DNA of 23,945 bases, from assembly GCA_004335635.1 (NCBI GenBank), contig QAXH01005703.1:3293-27237 (forward strand), written 5' to 3'. The translations under genes and the position numbers were made by a program. Position 1 is the first letter of the stretch, and every line of letters starts with the position of its first letter. Of the stretch, positions 9,230 through 21,700 are shown one piece after another. The notes under the pieces are model-generated. The model had not been told where the DNA came from. It did not search any database and was given only the letters and a program-made list of their open reading frames with translations. This DNA comes from Chloromonas sp. AAM2. Taxonomy: Eukaryota > Chlorophyta > Chlorophyceae > Chlamydomonadales > Chlamydomonadaceae.

Positions 9230-12200
9230 TCAACCTCGAGAGAACTGGCGCTTGTCGCCCTGTTCCCGCTTGCCATGTGGGTTAGCGGCGCTGAACACGT
9301 GCCCTGTGAAGCGCCTGTAGTCAGCCTGCCCGCCCTTGGCTGCCGAGGAGACGGCAGTCATGAGCTTTGCTGCCTTGCGTGCATGGGCGGACTTGGACTC
9401 AAGAGACAGTGTCACCCGAGGGGGAACAGTGAAGCCAAAGGACTTGGCGACAGCCTGTAGGCAGGGTGCAAAACATGCAGGGGTGACAAGAGTGAAACCG
9501 GTTTGCAGCTGCACCACCTGCTTAACACTGTCGTGCATGACTCCTGAGCTCACAGCAAGAACATGTGCATGGCACAGACAGTAACACGGCTCCTCTGCCA
9601 GCAAGATGCACAGCATTCTACTTCTGGTCTGAAGCAGGCAGGATCTGCCTGTAATCAACCTCTGATGTGACACTGTATCGCCTGCTCACCGCTAGGTCCA
9701 GCCTGTGCACGTTGAATATGTCCTTGAGTGCGTGGCTGTTGTAGGCAAGCAGGTAGGACCTGTAGGCATCCCTCCCGCTCTGGTGGAGGTAGTAGTTCTT
9801 CTCCACCAGCCGCTCTAGCTGCGCCTGCACGTTTGCCACCTTGTGGGTTGGGAACTCGTACTCATTCAACGGCACCTGCACAGACAGGAGTCACAAGTAC
9901 AGGCCAGCAAAGCCATTAGATGCAACAGACAGTTGATCGGCACTCATAAGACCGCAAGGACAATTCCAGCAGAATAAAGCAACCCGGTCATTGTGCCTTG
10001 ACGAATGATCCATTCTAACAAATTTTTGCAGTGACGCCCTGCACCGGTCCCCGTTAAGAGGTTAACGTGTGTGCCACCAACATGTGCAGTATCATGTGGT
10101 GCTAATCAAGTGCCACTGTAATGTAAGATGTTGTCATGTGCTGCTATCCGGACGTGGCCCCACCTTTGCCTGCTTGAGGTACGTGAGGAAGGGCAGCTCC
10201 TCGGGCAGGAGCAGCAGCAGTGCCCGCCCCCGCCCGTCCTTGCCGCGCGCTGTGCGCCCCACCCGGTGGATGTACTCGCGTGGGTCGTCGGGCGGATCGT
10301 ACTGAATGATCCAGTCAACAGCTGCAAGGCGTAACAGGCAGGACAAGACTCAGAACCGTGCTCGAACCCTTCACGAGTGCATCAGAGCAGCAGTGGCTCG
10401 AGAAAGTTGGACACTACACGTTTGAACCCAGCGCACCACACAGCACTGGGGCTGCTTGACAATAAGGCACCTGTGATAGAAAGATAGAAAGATAGAAAGA
10501 AGTTGTTGATACGATAGAAAGCACGCAGACACTCAGCAGGTGACCGGCCCGTGCTCCACGCCTGCCTGGCTTTCCAACCAACGACCTCGGTGCAGAATGT
10601 TTGAGAGCAATATAATACCTTTCCAGCTAGAATGTTGTGCTGTGTAGTACATAAACGTGCTTTGGAGGGCAAGGGCCACCACCTACCCGGAATGTCCAGG
10701 CCTCTGGCTGCCACGTCTGTACACAGCAATATGCCACTCTCTGCTGAGCAGAACTCGAAAAAGGTGGATGTGCGCTTTTGCTGTTTCTGCTTGCCGTGGA
10801 TGTCCTTGACAGGCAGGTCGATGTAATTGAGCAGCTCTGCGTGGTACTTGACCGACGCACAGCTGCTGAAGAACACCATGACCTTCTTGTTTATGTTCTT
10901 CTTCAGGAAGGTGAAGAGCAGCAGAAAGCGTTTGTCTGCCGGCACCACACAGTACCCCTGCTCCAAGCCCTCCCGTGTGGCGGCCACTTGAGCGTCATCC
11001 ACACCCACATAGAGCGGGGCATGCTTGAAGCTGAGCCGAGCCAGGTCCTCCACCTGTCATACACAACGCATCAAGTATGGCCAGCATGGGACTCATGCGC
11101 GCTGTTCTTGCGCAAACACACGAGCGTGCTGCAGCGCTTTCCTGCCATGGCTTAACAGGCCGCACTCCCTGCTGATTGCATACTCGCCTTGCCAAGTTCC
11201 TGCTGCCTGCGTTGCTACATCATCTCCAGCAGGTCGGCAGGGCAATTCATAACAACTAAGCAGCCAGCTTACATAGCGCTTGCCAATGGCTCAATCACAG
11301 CCTACTGACGCTACAGCCTACATGCCGCATGTTGCGCCAATGGATGCTCAAGGTAGCAGGAGCGGCTTACCTTTGTGGTTTGTGTGGCTGAGAACAACAT
11401 GGTCTGACGCTCCTTGGGCAGAATCTTGATGATTTGTCGCATCTCTTCTTCAAACCCAATCTCCAGAATACGGTCAGCTTCATCAATCACCAAGCACGCC
11501 AGGTTGCGGTAAACAAAACCCTGCAAAAACAATGGATAAGAAAACACCAGCTTCCACAAAAGCACATGAAGCAACTAGAGAATCAGTGCACATGTTGTGT
11601 CAACTACAAGTTTCCATAAGACGATGTCACGCAGGCATCATTTCCACAAACTATCAGTGACACAATAAGCACAGCTTTGAGCTGTCACCTTTGTATTCTG
11701 TAGATGGTCCAACAAACGCCCTGGTGTTGTGACCAACAAGTTGACGCCCTTGACCAACTTCTCAGCCTCTGTGCGCCTGCAGGGGTAATGTTCAGAACGG
11801 TTGAGCCGCCTTGCAATAGACATTGGTTTGCATGCAGGACAACCTGCTGCAGCCTGCTCCAGGCGGCGCACTGGGTTGAAAGTATTTGTACACAGCCTTT
11901 GCCGCACAGTGCAAGAAGCAATGCATTGAAACCCATTGCACCTGATGTGGGCTGGCATCACGCATGGTTGATTGCAGCAAAACAGGTGATAACACCTGCC
12001 AGGCCATGCGTGTGATATGGGTTCCGTTGCCTGTCCCACCTGTTTGCCCCTCCCATGACGATCCCATGCGTCTGAGAGTGGTGTGACATCAGGTCACGTG
12101 CGACGCCATAGATCTGCAGAAACAGTGGTGCCACAGCCACAAGACTCTGCTGCTGTGTTGCAGGGGATCCCGCTGGTGTGTTGCACAGAGACCGGGGGCT

Positions 12201-13362
12201 GGATGAACATAACCCCAGCACGAGGAGCTGCAGAGTGCTGAACAACAAAACCGTTGTTGCTGCAGTTTATGTGGCGTGGCTAGCCACAGCCAAAGTGCGT
12301 TACCTGCAGGCCCAACTCTCGCACAGGCGCAATGACCACCGCTCCCGTGCCGTTGCGGGGCATGAACCGAGCGCGGTACAGGAGCTCCACACAGGGGATT
12401 AGAAACGCAAGAGTCTTGCCGGACCCTGCATGTGAACATCAGCAGGCAAGCCCATGAAATCCCACCCAGGTGCTTCAGCTGTACTTGCATTAAAGGCTGT
12501 AGGTAGCTGAGGCTCAACCCGCACCTGTCCTTGCGGCACCCAGCACGTCTCGGCCCGTAAGCAGCGCAGGGATTGTGCGCGCCTGCACCTCTGTCATGTA
12601 GGTGAAGTTCATGGCGGCAATGCCCTTCATGGTGGGCTCGGTAAGATCCAGAGAAGCGAACTCTGTTGAGCTCATGATGCCTTTCACGCTTGCCTGCTGC
12701 CTTTCCACCTCCATCCCAGCAGGCTGCTCGTCCCCCTCATCACCGCTGTCATCATCATGGGCTGGAACAGATGCGCTGCTGGCCCCCCCGGCTGAGGCCA
12801 GTGCAAGTCCTGAAGGCGCAGCTTGCTTGGGCTGTTGCGGGTTTGTGGTTGCCTTCTTCAGCTTCTGCACATGGTGGCACAAAGTAGTGAACTCCAGTCG
12901 CCAGCAAGATCTATTGAATTGCCCTGTCACCCTGTGCCGCTGCCAAACCCTACTTATTGGACAGTTTGCCGTTGGGCATGCATGGCCGTTGAGCATACAG
13001 GGTTCCTTCTTGCTGCCCAGCGACTGCATTGATTTGACTGTCCCCCATGCTAATGAAGTCTGGACGTTGCACAACCCCACCCTAACCCTAGGCAGACAGC
13101 TTGTCTGCTGCTGGCATGTTCCTGCTGCTGCTGCTTGCCTTGCTTGATGCCGGCGCATCACCGTCCTCGTCCTCCACGGAGACTGCTACGGGCTGTTGTG
13201 GCTCTTCCTCTGGGACAATTGATTCTGCAGGCCATCATGACATGTGTGCCTTGTAGCTGCGGTTTGATTGTGAAGCATGCGTGTCGCGAAGCATCGAGTT
13301 CCGGGCCTACTTGGTTTGCGATTCCGCTTCCGCTTTGCCTTCTTCTGCTCCTCGGCGGCCAT
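9230..13362 (-). CDS. HAS1: DEAD-box ATP-dependent RNA helicase, Has1/DDX18 family
   Basis: Has1/DDX18 is a nucleolar helicase needed for 40S and 60S pre-rRNA processing. Exons (- strand): 13362-13311, 13224 to about 13178 (donor uncertain), 12864-12525, 12425-12304, 12113-12040, 11776-11689, 11520-11371, 11053-10687, 10321-10164, 9875-9690, 9454-9230; about 600 aa. The N-terminus is basic then acidic ([17 protein letters not shown]), as usual for nucleolar members. Motifs in order: Q motif ([17 protein letters not shown]), I ARTGSGKT (split by an intron), Ia PVREL, Ib [19 protein letters not shown] in [46 protein letters not shown]. Has1-specific stretches include [15 protein letters not shown], the C-terminal [23 protein letters not shown] and [14 protein letters not shown]. 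Motif Ia has Val where PTREL normally has Thr. The start is the first ATG in the basic exon; a longer reading upstream would need a GTG start. Confidence 0.95.
10475..10498. repeat. (GATAGAAA)3 microsatellite in a helicase intron
   Basis: Three consecutive 8-bp units lie in the intron between the eighth and ninth helicase exons, with another GATAGAAA nearby at 10513-10520. Confidence 0.8.
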
Positions 13363-13696
13363 CCTTGCCGTCAGAAAACGTCTGCGCTCAGCAACCACGG
13401 TAGAGGGAAGCGGTCGAATAGCTTGGGTTGTTCTTCACTGGTGTACACAACATACCAAGAGAGTGCAATTGGCTTCTTGCTAGCACAACGGCGTCTGCGC
13501 ACGTGCACGGCCACATGGCCCCCTAGGCCTGCCCTACCTACCTGTGGGTATCCGGGCATCCGCCGCCAGGCCAGCAGACTTGGTACTCATACACGGCACA
13601 AGCTCTCCTGTCTCTGTGTTGCATGCTGGAGAGGTTGGAAAGGCTCCAGCTGAATGTGATGTTGTAGCTGGTAAGCCATATCTAGACCAGCCTACC
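13363..13696. promoter_or_regulatory. Shared divergent promoter region, HAS1(-)/RPC34(+)
   Basis: The two start codons are 334 bp apart on opposite strands, so both promoters and 5' UTRs fall here. I see no clear TATA box. Both products serve ribosome and tRNA/5S RNA production, so a bidirectional promoter is plausible, but nothing in the sequence proves shared control. Confidence 0.5.
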
Positions 13697-16402
13697 ATGG
13701 CGTCCCGCCCTATGGAGGACTTGGTGCTTGCCGCTATCCGCAAGCATCCTGATGTGAGTATACCTACTGTGCTTAAGGCAGCATGTGCTCGTCCAGTAAC
13801 GCTCCACATTGCTCAAGCTCACATCGTGGCTCGATACATGTTGATGCATCCACAGGGCGTCAGTGATGAAGCTGTTGGCCGGGAACTCAGTAATCTGAGT
13901 GCCCAGGACCGCATGAATGCCATCAATAAGCTTGTAACCGCTAAGCGCATCCAGCTGTTCCAGGCGGGCCCCTCCAAAGCCGTCTATTACAAGGAGATCA
14001 CGGCTGAAGAGGCCGCAAAGTGTGTGTGGCGTCCAGCCTGGCCTCACTTTGCTTGGCTGCGCCATGCCATTCCGCTTGACCCTGGTCATTGCGCTGCCGG
14101 CACTGAACGCTCATCATGCCAATACAGTTGTATTTCTTGGCCTTGCCCACAGCCACTAGGGCTGGCCCACCCTTCACGCTACCTTTGACCGCTGGTGCTG
14201 AGCATCACTCTGATGGCACCCCTCAGATGACCACTGAACGCTTGCCCTGCACTTGTGATGGTCTACAGATACAAGGGACTCAGCGCAGAGGAACTGCTTC
14301 TATACCAAATCATCAAGGGAGCTGGAAACACCGGTAAGCACAGGCATCATCTTCTCATGATGTGATCATGAAAGCGATTCTTACAGGTCAGGGGCACTTG
14401 CCAGTTCTTGACAACACTGCTGTTTGACGGCTGCTGACCAGCAACCAAGCGGAAGAAAGTCGACAGGGGTGTACTGTCATGTGTTTTGAATGATGCTGCT
14501 CATTCTTCTTGTTTGGCTGTCAGACCGGCTGAAGAAGACCGGAGCTCTGTGCTGTGTATGACTGCAGGCCTGTGGACCAAAGACATGAGGGCGCGGTCCA
14601 ACCTGCCGCAGCCTCACATCACAAAAATCTTGCGAGTACTAGAATCTCGCAATCTGGTTAAGAGCGTGAAGAATGTTAACAACCCCAGTCGGAAGGTCTA
14701 CATGCTGGCAGAGCTGGAGCCATCACGTGATCTCACAGGTGGAGCATGGTGAGTCACACTTTGTTCGTTGCCGCCCAGGCCAGATTCTGTTCCTGCTTTC
14801 GCACGTGTACTGCGCACTGCACTGTCCGCTGCCAGGTACACCGAGCATCAGTTCGACTCAGCCTTCATCGAGGTCCTGCGGGACGCATGCATGAACTTCA
14901 TTGCCCGCAAGGGAGACACCACCTTGAAGGACATCTCCACCTTCATTGCAGCAAAGAAATTTGCTAAGGTAAGAAGGCCGTCCTGTCCCTGCATGTGTAC
15001 TGGGGTTGCGCGGGAGCAGTGCATTCAAGGCGTCTTGCGCGTAGAGTAGATGTAGATTTGTTCCCGTTCACCAGGCCGTTCCTTTTGCACGGGTTTGTTT
15101 GTGTGTCTTTGTGTGCGGCGTTCAGTCCGGGGAGGACTGCTCAGCAGGGGCAAGGACGGAAGGGAAACAAATAGCACAACCGTTAACTGCACCACTGCAC
15201 CAGCAATAAATGCACATCAGCTCAGTTGCTGACCAAACTAGAAGCATGTGAACCTTGCCAGGGCCAAAAGGCTGGAGGCACACATTCCAAACGCAAAACA
15301 GACATATCTGAGACACGCAGTGTCAGTAGGAGTGATGGTTGGGCATGCTTAGAACCTACCAAACTCGACAGCACACCACACTTGGTGAATGCAGCCAATG
15401 GGACCTAGCTAGGTGGTCTTTGAAGCTCTTGCCGTTGGTCTGCATAGTTATTATGCCTCTAACAACTAAGGGAGCATGTCATCATCAGCAACAATGAGCC
15501 CAAGTTTGTTGGCACCACCGCCAGCTGAGCCCTGACTGACTGACCCACATTACACTCCGCATGGTCTTAGGTCTTTGTAACAACTCCTCATTCAGCCTAA
15601 GGACAGTTTCACTGTCATTTGACCAACAGCCACGGAGTTGCACCAGATAAACACGAGCTTCTCAGCATGCGATACGTACGCCCGGGTACGGCTCTTGGTC
15701 ATGCTGCCCCATAAGGACCAGTTCAGCCGCCGTGATATGGATGCTATAGATGCAGCTGCGATACAGATGCGCATGGGCAGCTTGGCTGAGCTATGGGGAC
15801 GGACTGCCAGACCAACAGTCGCGGCTGAACCTTGTGCTTGTTGCCCACTGCTCCTGCAGGTTGATTTGCGGGAGGAGGATATCCACTCAATCATACAAAC
15901 CCTCCTCTATGACGGACGGATAGACACGGTAGGCACACCTTGCGATGGCGGTTTGCAAGTTTCACCTTCTTTACCACGAGGGTTGTGTACTCATGTGTAC
16001 CTTGGCATACAAAAAAAAGCACCAACTGGGTGATGTCAACGACTTGACCATACATGACAGCTTGCATTCAAACCTGGAATGGCATGCAGCATGGAGACAT
16101 TACCACAAGTATTGCCAACCGTGAAAGTTTGTGCAACAGATTGCTATGCAAATGCACCGTATTTTGGAAATGCATCGAGAATTGCGTTGCACAGTTGCCG
16201 TCACTGATCGGCTGTGTAGGTGGAAGGAGAGGACCCCAATGACGATGCAGAGCACTACCGACCCATGCTTCACGCCGCACCCGACACAACAGCTTTCACT
16301 GATGTTCCTTGCGGCCTTTGTCCAGTCATGGACCAATGCTATGACGATGGCATCATTTCGCCGGCAACGTGCGAATACTACAACAAGTGGCTGACGTTCT
16401 GA
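13697..16402 (+). CDS. RPC6: DNA-directed RNA polymerase III subunit RPC6 (RPC34/POLR3F)
   Basis: RPC34/POLR3F belongs to the heterotrimer of Pol III that contacts TFIIIB and helps open promoters of tRNA and 5S rRNA genes. Exons: 13697-13753, 13856-14019, 14269-14333, 14568-14748, 14836-14968, 15860-15928, 16220-16402. All phases join into 283 aa; yeast and human proteins are about 316. Winged-helix segments are visible: residues 1-74 (GVSDEAV, INKLVTAKRIQLF), about 75-150 (YKGLSAEELLLYQIIKGAGN, LWTKDMRARSNL, ITKILRVLESRNLVKSVKNV), then GGAWYTEHQFDSAFIEVL and IIQTLLYDGRIDT. The C-terminus has the diagnostic cysteines Cys254, Cys257, Cys263 and Cys274 in PCGLCPVMDQC and ISPATCEYYNKWL, the iron-sulfur ligands known for this subunit. 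The start ATG lies directly before the first winged helix. Intron 6 contains a dispersed repeat shared with 8794. Confidence 0.94.
16164..16195 (+). repeat. Dispersed 32-nt repeat, copy 2
   Basis: Same orientation and 31 of 32 nt identical to 8794-8825. It lies in the last intron of the RPC34 gene, ending 24 nt before the acceptor. Confidence 0.8.
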
Positions 16403-17822
16403 TACCACCAGATACTCACGCTAACATTCATTCAGTGGATAGAATCGTTATGTTTATGACTGTCAATGGTTCAGCATTGATTGTCTTAGGATTACATAGA
16501 AGGACACTGGTGGCTTCAGTAGACAGTAGAAGGGCAGTATCCGAGCACGAGAGGTCCCCGCGCTTGTCAGGCAGAACCGGCACATGTTTCATTCAATCCT
16601 TGTTATTTGGTTTACAAATGGCGTCCTTAATATTTGGTTGACGAATGCCATCACTGTGAACTCAGGGCGGGGACGCGAGGTGAGTACGTGTGCCCAGTTG
16701 CATTTCGGCAAACAAAGGAGGACCTTGGCCAATGCTCGTGCAGTTGCAACTATGTCTCAGACTGAGGTCAACCACCAAACTAAGGCCCATTACAGACGAT
16801 GCTGCAAAAAAAACCATACACAATAACACTTTACAACTTACAACATCCATCACCAACACTGGTTCCTGGTGATATTCCCAGCTATATTGTCCCAGACCTG
16901 GCAAACTTCTTTTTTGCTGCCTTGGTATGCCTGCTGGGTTGTTGTAGCCAGTGGTGACATTTGGAAGGCACATTCAGCCGAATTAAAACCTACAAGCAAG
17001 CACAACCTACAAGCAAGCACAGTGTCTAGCCTGCAGCACCTGCATTGTGCTGCATTGGTTTTCAAAACGAGGTAAAGTCACCCATGTAGAAGCTTATGCA
17101 CAGATGTCCACCTCTGAGGTCTGTTCATGGGTGTGCAGGTAATAACCATACAGAAGAAGCGAGCGATCACTGGGGTCTGTACACCAAGTGCGCACAGGAA
17201 GTCAGCACAGCCAGGTGGCTGATGTCATGGGTGACCTGTGTATGTTCAACAGCACGCATGGACATCCAACCTCAACGGTGCAACAATCATGGACATCATG
17301 ATCACAAGCTAAAAGTCATGGTCACAGGTTTGTGTTGAGCACATCTGTGCATCAGCACTGCATGCCATGGACTGTGAACGCTGGGTGCAGCAGACTCGCA
17401 TACACACTCTGTGTGCGCGGGTCACAACCTGCTGCTGTGTGCAACCACGCAATCACATCTACATCATTTGTGTGTTTCAGCACTGCATGCAACCTGGTCA
17501 TTGGACGCATGGTGTGCCTATCAGACGCTGTGGCATACACCACCTGTCCATCATGTCACCACACACCACCTGTCCATCATTCCACAGCACCCCGCCTGGA
17601 CCGTGTGTTTGCACTGCGTGGACATACTTGGCATTCAGTGCAGTCGGCTTTGCACACATGAACACGTTTTTCCGGGCACTCAATGCATCATGTGTCATGT
17701 GCACATGACGCTGTGTTTGTTCTAGCCACTGATGTCTGCATGTTTGATGAAACCTGGACTCGCAGTAACCGTATCAACAGCACTGACGGACAGTGCTGAC
17801 ACATAGCACACTCATCACTGGC
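16403..17822. other. Repeat-rich intergenic region without a recognised gene
   Basis: No exon chain or family motif is visible over 1.4 kb. It holds a single arm of the inverted-repeat family (16885-16923) and a 26-bp-period repeat of CACCACCTGTCCATCAT near 17539-17580. The several open frames at 17330-17720 overlap in different frames and have no codon logic. Confidence 0.45.
16885..16923 (+). repeat. Solitary arm related to the SDR-intron inverted-repeat elements
   Basis: The segment resembles the right arm of the small element at 5157-5192: both read TATTGTC, then AGAMCTGGCAAAC, a T-rich run, and TGCCTT or TGCTGCCTT. I found no partner arm nearby, so it may be a truncated copy. Confidence 0.55.
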
Positions 17823-18105
17823 ATGTCCCGAGGCCCTCATAAACGGACTAATGTGTTTGAGAGTTTGCAAGCTGTGCCTGCCAGAGAACATAATGGAGCC
17901 CAGCGATTGATACTGCCTGGTGAGGGAGTATGGTCTTTACCAATGGTCAGCAGATGCGCAGGCTACTTCTCCATGACCACTGAAGAGTGGATAAACAACT
18001 CTATGAACCACACCTGGCTTCACCCAGGTGCACCTGGTTTCAACCTTTCGCTTGGGCCTCGGGGCGAACTGGGAGGACGTGCTCCCAACCTCCAAGAGAG
18101 CGCAT

Positions 18106-18157
<52 letters not shown>

Positions 18158-18525
18158 CACTCGAGCACAACAAGCACTCTGTTATAAACGAAATAGCCAG
18201 GTATTGCAGGCGAAGGAACAGCTCGGCGAAGCTTCGAGCTTTCACACGGTGTTCTGGGCGAGTCCTTGGCAGTCAGAGTCTTACGCAGGTCTTGCACAGA
18301 TAAGTGCACACAGACGGGAAGAACAAGTTAAGGGAGGCTGCAGTTGAGGCGTCTGCTCGTCTGAAGTTGTCTCAACCTAGGAAGGATGTGCTTCGGCTAC
18401 AGCCTTCCGCAGCAAGATTAACCTGCTTGGTGCCCATGTCTGTCTCTTGTGTCTTGCAGGCTAGCCAGCAAGGTGCCCGTCGCACGCTGCAATCGACCAC
18501 CAAGACTAGCAAGAACTTCGCGTGA
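17823..18525 (+). other. Possible short unassembled gene of unknown function
   Basis: Three pieces look coding but could not be joined. One is an ATG at 17823 opening MSRGPHKRTNVFESLQA, with a possible donor near 17919. One is a 75-nt block from about 18210 after a TTGCAG acceptor (AKEQLGEASSFHTVFWASPW). One is a segment from about 18314 to a TGA at 18525 (KLREAAVEASARLKLSQPR, then ASQQGARRTLQ). The second and third join in frame only if 25 nt between them are removed, too short for a normal intron. A GA microsatellite lies between the first and second pieces. It could be a real small gene, a decayed gene or chance. Confidence 0.25.
18106..18154. repeat. (GA)n microsatellite
   Basis: Nearly pure GA dinucleotide repeat of about 49 bp with one AAA interruption. 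Confidence 0.95.
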
Positions 18526-18710
18526 CACGGCAGAGGTGAGGTCAGCAGGGGGCCATGCGGTGTTCATGGCAACGCCGTGTCAAGCTAGCTGCAGCCAAGT
18601 ACTGTCCGTCCAGAACAAGGGTACTAGGGCGATATACTGGGCCAAAGACGAGTATGCACAGCCACCTGCATGGATGCCTGAGACGCTGCTATGCCATGCA
18701 CTGCTGCAGG

Positions 18711-21700
18711 ATGGCTCAGGTTACTGTGCACAAGCTTGATGGGCAGGTGGCAAGGGAGGTGTTTGATCCTCAGAAGGGCAGCGGCATCTTGGCGGCGCTG
18801 AAGGAGGATTACGGCTCCGGCAAACTGCTTAATGCCCAGCAGCATCGCATCACCGCTGAGCAGGATGTGGCTGCTGGAGAGTATACGTACCAAGTGACAG
18901 GTGAGCAAACCAGAACAGACACACGTCCTATCCATACGCATCAGCAGCAACAGCCTCAGCCATGCATGCTCAGCGCAGCTTGCATGTGTGTGAACATGCA
19001 TGAGCACCAGTGCATCATGTGTGTCATGATGTGTGCATATGTACGTGATGCCTGCACATGATTGCGCTCACTCATTGCTGCCACACACGCATGTAGTCTA
19101 ATTGATGTGTGACGTGTGCGTGATGCCTGCAGGTCAGGCGCAGGTGCCAGCGTCTGGTGGTGAGTCGGTTGGTCTTGGACCAGCAGTGTGTTATATCTGG
19201 CAACATGCTGATAAGGGCAAGATTCCCTGTATGAATGGTTATCATGTTGCTGGTCTTGCCAGCTATGACATCACGGCTCCAGCCATCCAGACTGCTATGA
19301 CCATCCAGCATAAATGTGCAGCCTCAGGACTTGTGCAGCTATATGCATGCACCTGGATTATCTATCAAGCTTTCAGTGTTGTTATTCTGAAGAAGCATGT
19401 GCATGCTGTTGTCAAGTCGTGCGCTTGTGGTAAGTCTTTGCAATTTGGCTGTGCACTGGCTGCCTGCTTTTGCGTCCTGAAGGGAAGCGTGAGTTTTGTA
19501 TATGCAAGATTACAACCAGGAAGCCGAAGGTGTCGTTCAAAGCATCAGGCGACATCAGGCTGGATGATCTCAAGGACCTCGTTGCAGAGCAGTTCACGTA
19601 CCACCAGAAGGTGGAGTTTACCTTGATTGACCCACTCACAGAGCGTGAAGTGGATCAGGTGCGGCAGGCAGCGGCAACAGCAAGAGGGTTGTTTGTGCTT
19701 GCTTAGTTGGTTTGTAAGAAACAATAGGTGGTGTCGACAATTCTCACATGTCTGGCAGACCAATCAAAGCACGTCTTTGGCTAGGTGGCAACAGCATGGC
19801 CCTAACCGGCCAGGAGCTACAGCTGGAAAAAAGATGCTTGCTTAGCTGGCGTGACGGCTGATCCCTCTTGATGAACAGTAACCTGCTTGACAGGCTGCGC
19901 AGCAAGCAGGGTTTGCTTCAAAACCGCTGTCGCCACATATGACGCTGGGCATTAACTCTTTGTGCAAAATGCAGCCGCCAGACTGTGCCGCTCATGCCAA
20001 AACAATGCACCAGAATGGATTGTGCGGGTTGCAGGGCAGAGCCACAGGTGCTGCTTAAGGTGTGCTCCCGCCTCCTGACATGCAGGACGTGCTAGAGGAG
20101 CTGATAGGGCACACTCCCCGCAAGATGTCGGTGAACCTGTGGATCAGATCAGATGAAGTTGCCTTCTCTGCCAGAGTTCCAGGTGGCTTGACGGCACGCG
20201 AGTGAGTGAGCTGTGTACTGTCCGCTTACTGAGGCACATGTGCTGTGCTTAGCTTGTGACTGGGGCTTGGTAAGGTTGCGTGTAGCAGCACAGCCGGTTT
20301 GCAAGCAAGCCATCACAGTGGCAGCTGCAGGTGTGTGGGTGTGGTGGTCTCTGATATATGCCATCATCAGTCTTGCAGGGCTTGCACTAGGTTGTAAACA
20401 TTTTGCCCCTTGACCCTGCAGGGATCTGGTGGAAAAACTACTTGGGGTGCGCCTGCGAGACGGTCGTCCTGAGGCGAGAAGAGACTGCTGTAAGCAGCTG
20501 GCAATGGATGATGAGACGCTCATCCACCTGGAACGCATGTGGGTATTGATCACGTTTTGAGTTCAGCTTTCACCCTCTGGCAATGTGCTTGGGGTTGTCA
20601 TGCCTGATTGTGCTTGCTGTGAGCGCCTGTGCTGCTGGTGGCTGCACTTCATTTATCTGTGGATGCAAAGCACTGACTGCAGGCACAATGCACGGTCACT
20701 TCCCTTGAAGAACTTGCTGGAAAACATCACGGACACACTGAGGCTGCGTGTGGACGCGACAAACCAGACATCGCTGTCAGAAAATGATGACAGGTATGCA
20801 TGTAATGGCTAGCAGGTTTGCAGCATACTTGCCTCTAGGCAAGGATGCAGTCGCGGGATTGCTGCCACTGTCATGGCACTACAATCTCAATTATTTTATG
20901 TATGCAAATCATCGTTCTATGCATACATATGAGCCTGCGGGGGGGATATTTGCTGCTGACCAATGCTTGCTCTTGGTGTTCGATGTAATGCATCAGCACA
21001 AACCAGGCAGATTTATTGCGCCCCAATGCTCCCACTCGCACGTTTTGTCAATATCTGGAGGCGTGACTTTGACTGGATTCCCCGTCCAAGATGTGTTCTT
21101 CACTGCCCCTGCTTCTCAGGTGCTCAATAGATCCCATCCTGGTGGGTGCCACGCTGGTGGCAGCCTCGTACAATGCTCCTGCTGGTAGCTCCAGTGACAA
21201 GGGCCAAGCTTGGCAGCGTGATTTGACGTTGAGAGCTGAGCAGATACTGGTCGGCTGTCATGAAGTGGGCAAAGCCGATTGGGTGTTCTTGTATCGCACC
21301 CTAGCTGTCCTTGTCTCGGAGGTAAGATCGCACTATCATGCAGTTCACACTAAATGATGGAAAATGCCAATGGGCAGTGTGAGCAGCGCAGGGTGCACAA
21401 GGACCATTAACCATGGAGGTTACAACATCTGCCTCCGCAGTCCACACCCTAACCGCTTGTTGTATTGCAGGCATGGCTGCTGTTGTCAGCGGTGTTCTAT
21501 CTGCTGTTTGTGCAGGCAAAGCACGGTGACCTTGACGAAGCATACCCACAGCTGTACTGGCAGATCAGCGCCATGCTGGATGAGATGGCACGTGCTGCTG
21601 CAGACACCATGCAGAGGAAGAAGCGCACCCGTTGGCACGTTAGTTGCGTTGTGTCAAGCCTTAACAACAGCTTGATGTTATGGGTGCTATTATGCTCTCA

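Noticed and set aside
10340..10375. GGGTTCGAGC motif (- strand) resembling a tRNA B box
   Set aside because: No A box at the right distance and no cloverleaf stems. I found no convincing tRNA, rRNA or CRISPR array in the window.
12868..13162. Continuous frame through the helicase intron before exon 3
   Set aside because: It is open by chance. The CAG acceptor before KLKKATT and the low-complexity acidic exon 2 fit the family better, although the exact exon 2 donor stays unresolved.
15638..15859. Open frame joined to RPC34 exon 6 (HKDQFSRRDMDAIDAAAIQ)
   Set aside because: The family alignment runs directly from exon 5 to exon 6. The frame starts at TTG and would insert unrelated residues.
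19160..19482. Read-through of the second exon of the unknown gene as one long exon
   Set aside because: The frame is open, but a strong GTGAGT donor at 19160 and an acceptor at 19482 join in phase to the more protein-like exon 3.
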